A stretch of 64,000 nucleotides of DNA from Methanobrevibacter sp. UBA412 (GTDB lineage Archaea; Methanobacteriota; Methanobacteria; Methanobacteriales; Methanobacteriaceae): NCBI GenBank assembly GCA_002495685.1, contig DAGJ01000021.1, forward strand, positions 116,931 to 180,930. Reading direction: 5' to 3'. The notes beneath the pieces were generated by a model. That model was given only the letters and a program-made list of their open reading frames with translations. It was not told where the DNA came from and ran no database searches. The position numbers and the translations under genes were made by a program. Positions 62,085-64,000 of the stretch are shown here, piece by piece (positions within the stretch are counted from its first letter, which is position 1; the number at the start of each line of letters is the position of its first letter).

Positions 62085-63665
62085 TTATAATTTTAATTTA
62101 GTTGCATCAAATACATAATCTAAATCTATTAATTCTTTAATTACTTTATCTGGTACTGGATGATCTAATGTTAAAATCATTATTGCTTCTCCACCAGCAA
62201 CATCTCTTCCTACTTGCATGATTCCAACATTAACTTTATATTCTCCTAATTTTGTACCAATTAAACCAATAGTTCCTGGAACATCTTTATATTTTGCTAT
62301 AAACATGTTTCCTGAAGGTTTAACATCTACCCAATATTCGTTAACTTTAACTATTTTAGGTTCATGTATAAATGTTCCTTCTGCAGAAAAACTGTCTTTA
62401 GTACTTTTAGCTCGAACTTTAACTAAAGAATCGTAACCTTTAGCATTATCTGTTTTTCCTTCGGTAATTTTAATTCCTCTTGTTTTTGCCATGTTTAAAG
62501 AGTTCACTGTATTTACGGAACTGTTTAAAATAGAATCAAGAATACCTTTTAAGACACATCTTCCGAGTATGTCTTGGTTTTGAAGACTTGCTAATTCACC
62601 ACAGTAGATTATTTCTACTTCTTTAACTTTTCCTTTTAATGATTGGGATATGAAACTTCCTAAACGTTCACAAACTTCCATGTAAGGTTTGAGTTCGTTT
62701 TTAAGTCTGTTATCTATTCTTGGTAAATTTATAACATTTTTAGGAGTTTTTCCATTATTTAAATCTATAATTTCTTCAGCTACTATAATAGCTGCACCTT
62801 TTTGAGCTTCTTTGGTAGATGCTGCAATATGTGGGGTTAAAACAATATTATCTAAAGTTATTAACTTATTATCTTTAGGAGGTTCATTTTCATAAACATC
62901 TAAAGCAGCGCCTCCAATTTTATTTTCACTTAAAGCTGTGTATAAAGCTTCTTCATCAATAATTCCACCACGAGCACAATTAACAATGAATGCATTTTCT
63001 TTCATTAAATCAAATTGTTCATCACTAATAGAATGTTTAGTTTCTTCAGTTAAAGGAACATGAATAGTTATGAAATCAGCATTTTTAAGAACAGTATTTA
63101 AATCGGTTAATCTTACACCCATTTGTTCTGCAACATCATCAGGTAAATAAGGATCATATACTATTGCATCCATTTCAAAAGCTTTGCAACGGTTTACAAC
63201 TTGAGAACCAATTCTTCCCATTCCAATAACACCTAGAGTTTTTCCTCTAAGTTCAACTCCCATAAATTTCTTCTTTTCCCATTTATTATCTTTAACAGAT
63301 TTATCAGCAATAGCAATTTTACGAGCCATAGCTAATAATAATCCCATAGTATGTTCAGCAACAGTAATACTAGTTGATTCTGGGGAGTTAACAACCATAA
63401 CACCATTTTCTGTAGCTGCATCGATGTCTATATTATCTACACCAACACCGGCTCTTGCAATAATCTTTAAATTGTCAGCAGCTTCAATAACTTCTTTAGT
63501 CATCTTAGTTCTACTTCTAACAACTATTCCATCAAAATCTTTAATAGTAGCTACTAATTCTTCAGGAGATATAGTTGTATTAACAACAACATCCATCTCA
63601 TTTTTTAACATAGCTATTCCATCTTCATTAATTGCATCTGCAACAAGAACTTTCATTTTTTTCAT
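62085..63665 (-). CDS. serA: D-3-phosphoglycerate dehydrogenase
   Basis: SerA starts serine synthesis from 3-phosphoglycerate. The 526-residue protein is the long form: catalytic and NAD domains ([28 protein letters not shown] with the catalytic Arg; [12 protein letters not shown] with the catalytic His), an intervening regulatory domain (about 310-450), and a C-terminal ACT domain ([21 protein letters not shown]) that senses serine in related enzymes. The ATG at 63665 follows AGGAGAG by 2-3 nt; the ATG at codon 4 is an alternative. Serine is also the substrate of the PssA encoded earlier in the window. Confidence 0.95.
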   Translation of the reverse strand: MKKMKVLVADAINEDGIAMLKNEMDVVVNTTISPEELVATIKDFDGIVVRSRTKMTKEVIEAADNLKIIARAGVGVDNIDIDAATENGVMVVNSPESTSITVAEHTMGLLLAMARKIAIADKSVKDNKWEKKKFMGVELRGKTLGVIGMGRIGSQVVNRCKAFEMDAIVYDPYLPDDVAEQMGVRLTDLNTVLKNADFITIHVPLTEETKHSISDEQFDLMKENAFIVNCARGGIIDEEALYTALSENKIGGAALDVYENEPPKDNKLITLDNIVLTPHIAASTKEAQKGAAIIVAEEIIDLNNGKTPKNVINLPRIDNRLKNELKPYMEVCERLGSFISQSLKGKVKEVEIIYCGELASLQNQDILGRCVLKGILDSILNSSVNTVNSLNMAKTRGIKITEGKTDNAKGYDSLVKVRAKSTKDSFSAEGTFIHEPKIVKVNEYWVDVKPSGNMFIAKYKDVPGTIGLIGTKLGEYKVNVGIMQVGRDVAGGEAIMILTLDHPVPDKVIKELIDLDYVFDATKLKL

Positions 63666-63990
63666 TCTCTCCTATATTAATTATTTAAAATAAATTACTT
63701 TTATAATACATAAATAAAATTAATTTTTTTATTAATTAAAAAAACCTTTTAACAAATTTTTTCTCTATAAAGTTTTACATTAACTATAAATATTTTTTCA
63801 CACTATTTTCATATTAATAAAAATTTTATATATTTTTTTATAAAAATTTATAAACTTTTTAAATCATATTATTCTTAATGATTTTTGAATAAAATAAATT
63901 TTTAGAATTAAAAAGGTTGTAATTAATCATAATACAACTTTAGTTTAATCTAATATTTAAAAATTATTATAAAAAAAGAGGTGAAAAATT
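63666..63990. other. 325-bp divergent intergenic region at the right end
   Basis: It separates serA from the gene that starts at 63991. A 6-bp hairpin GTTGTA (63916-63921) with TACAAC (63933-63938) lies about 60 nt before the right-hand gene and could be a small operator. The remaining sequence is A/T-rich; TATATATTTTTTTATA-like stretches around 63827-63842 may carry promoters. Confidence 0.4.
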
Positions 63991-64000
63991 ATGGTTTCAA
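63991..64000 (+). CDS. Start of a further gene (partial, runs off the right edge)
   Basis: An ATG at 63991 (MVS) follows GAGGTGA (63979-63985) with a 5-nt spacer, an excellent ribosome site. Only three codons are visible, so the product is unknown. Confidence 0.55.

Overview
The window is strongly AT-rich archaeal chromosome, with A/T-homopolymer intergenic DNA and Shine-Dalgarno sites of GGAGG or GGTGAT type. RNA polymerase has split large subunits (B''/B' and A'/A''). Other lineage markers are EF-2 with a diphthamide histidine, archaetidylserine synthase, wyosine synthase Taw1, a coenzyme F420 ligase, the YcaO/TfuA pair linked to methyl-coenzyme M reductase, an MreB-like actin and a pseudomurein-binding repeat. 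Together these point to a Methanobacteriales methanogen. The base composition suggests Methanosphaera or a low-GC Methanobrevibacter (inference, not proven). I see no insertion sequence, prophage or CRISPR array; most of the window is core genome.

Layout. 1-7983 (mostly minus strand): a phloretin/DAPG-hydrolase-like enzyme behind cofE, purO, an ExbD/ExbB pair, an RclA-like flavin disulfide reductase, RNase HII, and an MreB-like protein with an unknown partner. 8381-10270 (+): archaetidylserine synthase, a sortase and MptD. 10497-14409 (+): the korDABC 2-oxoglutarate:ferredoxin oxidoreductase operon and sucC. 14498-19085: taw1, tpiA-pgk, and thiE-thiM. 19252-20117: five tRNAs (Thr, Pro, Tyr, Asp, Lys). 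20202-34752 (+): a large information-processing block, rpoH-rpoB2-rpoB1-rpoA1-rpoA2-rpl30e-nusA, then rps12-rps7-fusA-tuf-rps10, followed by tRNA-Ser. 35088-41291: cobK/cbiJ, UPF0146, rimI and a small cell-envelope neighbourhood (HD protein, J-domain-like coiled coil, pseudomurein-binding membrane protein, small membrane proteins). 41409-51682 (+): carA-carB, a KaiC-like/PPDK-like fusion, an amidohydrolase, UspA and a four-CBS protein. 51844-55290: an unknown gene facing a minus-strand ycaO-tfuA-larE-like operon. 55434-64000: M24 peptidase, lactaldehyde-type dehydrogenase, tRNA-binding protein, PRC-barrel protein, nadX-thg1-JAMM, serA and the start of one more gene.

How the genes fit together. 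korDABC and sucC are steps of the incomplete reductive TCA route that makes 2-oxoglutarate. tpiA-pgk serves gluconeogenesis. cofE and the lactaldehyde-type dehydrogenase are both F420-synthesis candidates. pssA, sortase, MreB and the pseudomurein-binding protein concern the envelope. The ycaO-tfuA-larE-like cluster looks like a complete sulfur-insertion unit for a protein thioamide, most likely on McrA; the LarE-like protein with three conserved cysteines is the least expected part.

The most notable non-coding signals are a candidate three-way-junction leader with a GC-rich loop upstream of rps12, a 34-bp near-perfect palindrome upstream of thiM, and an 11-bp inverted repeat over the predicted start of kor transcription. 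Several computed gene starts can be moved to a TTG or ATG placed correctly behind a GGTGAT/GGAGG site (thiM, fusA, rps10, the CBS gene, thg1, a VanZ-like membrane gene).
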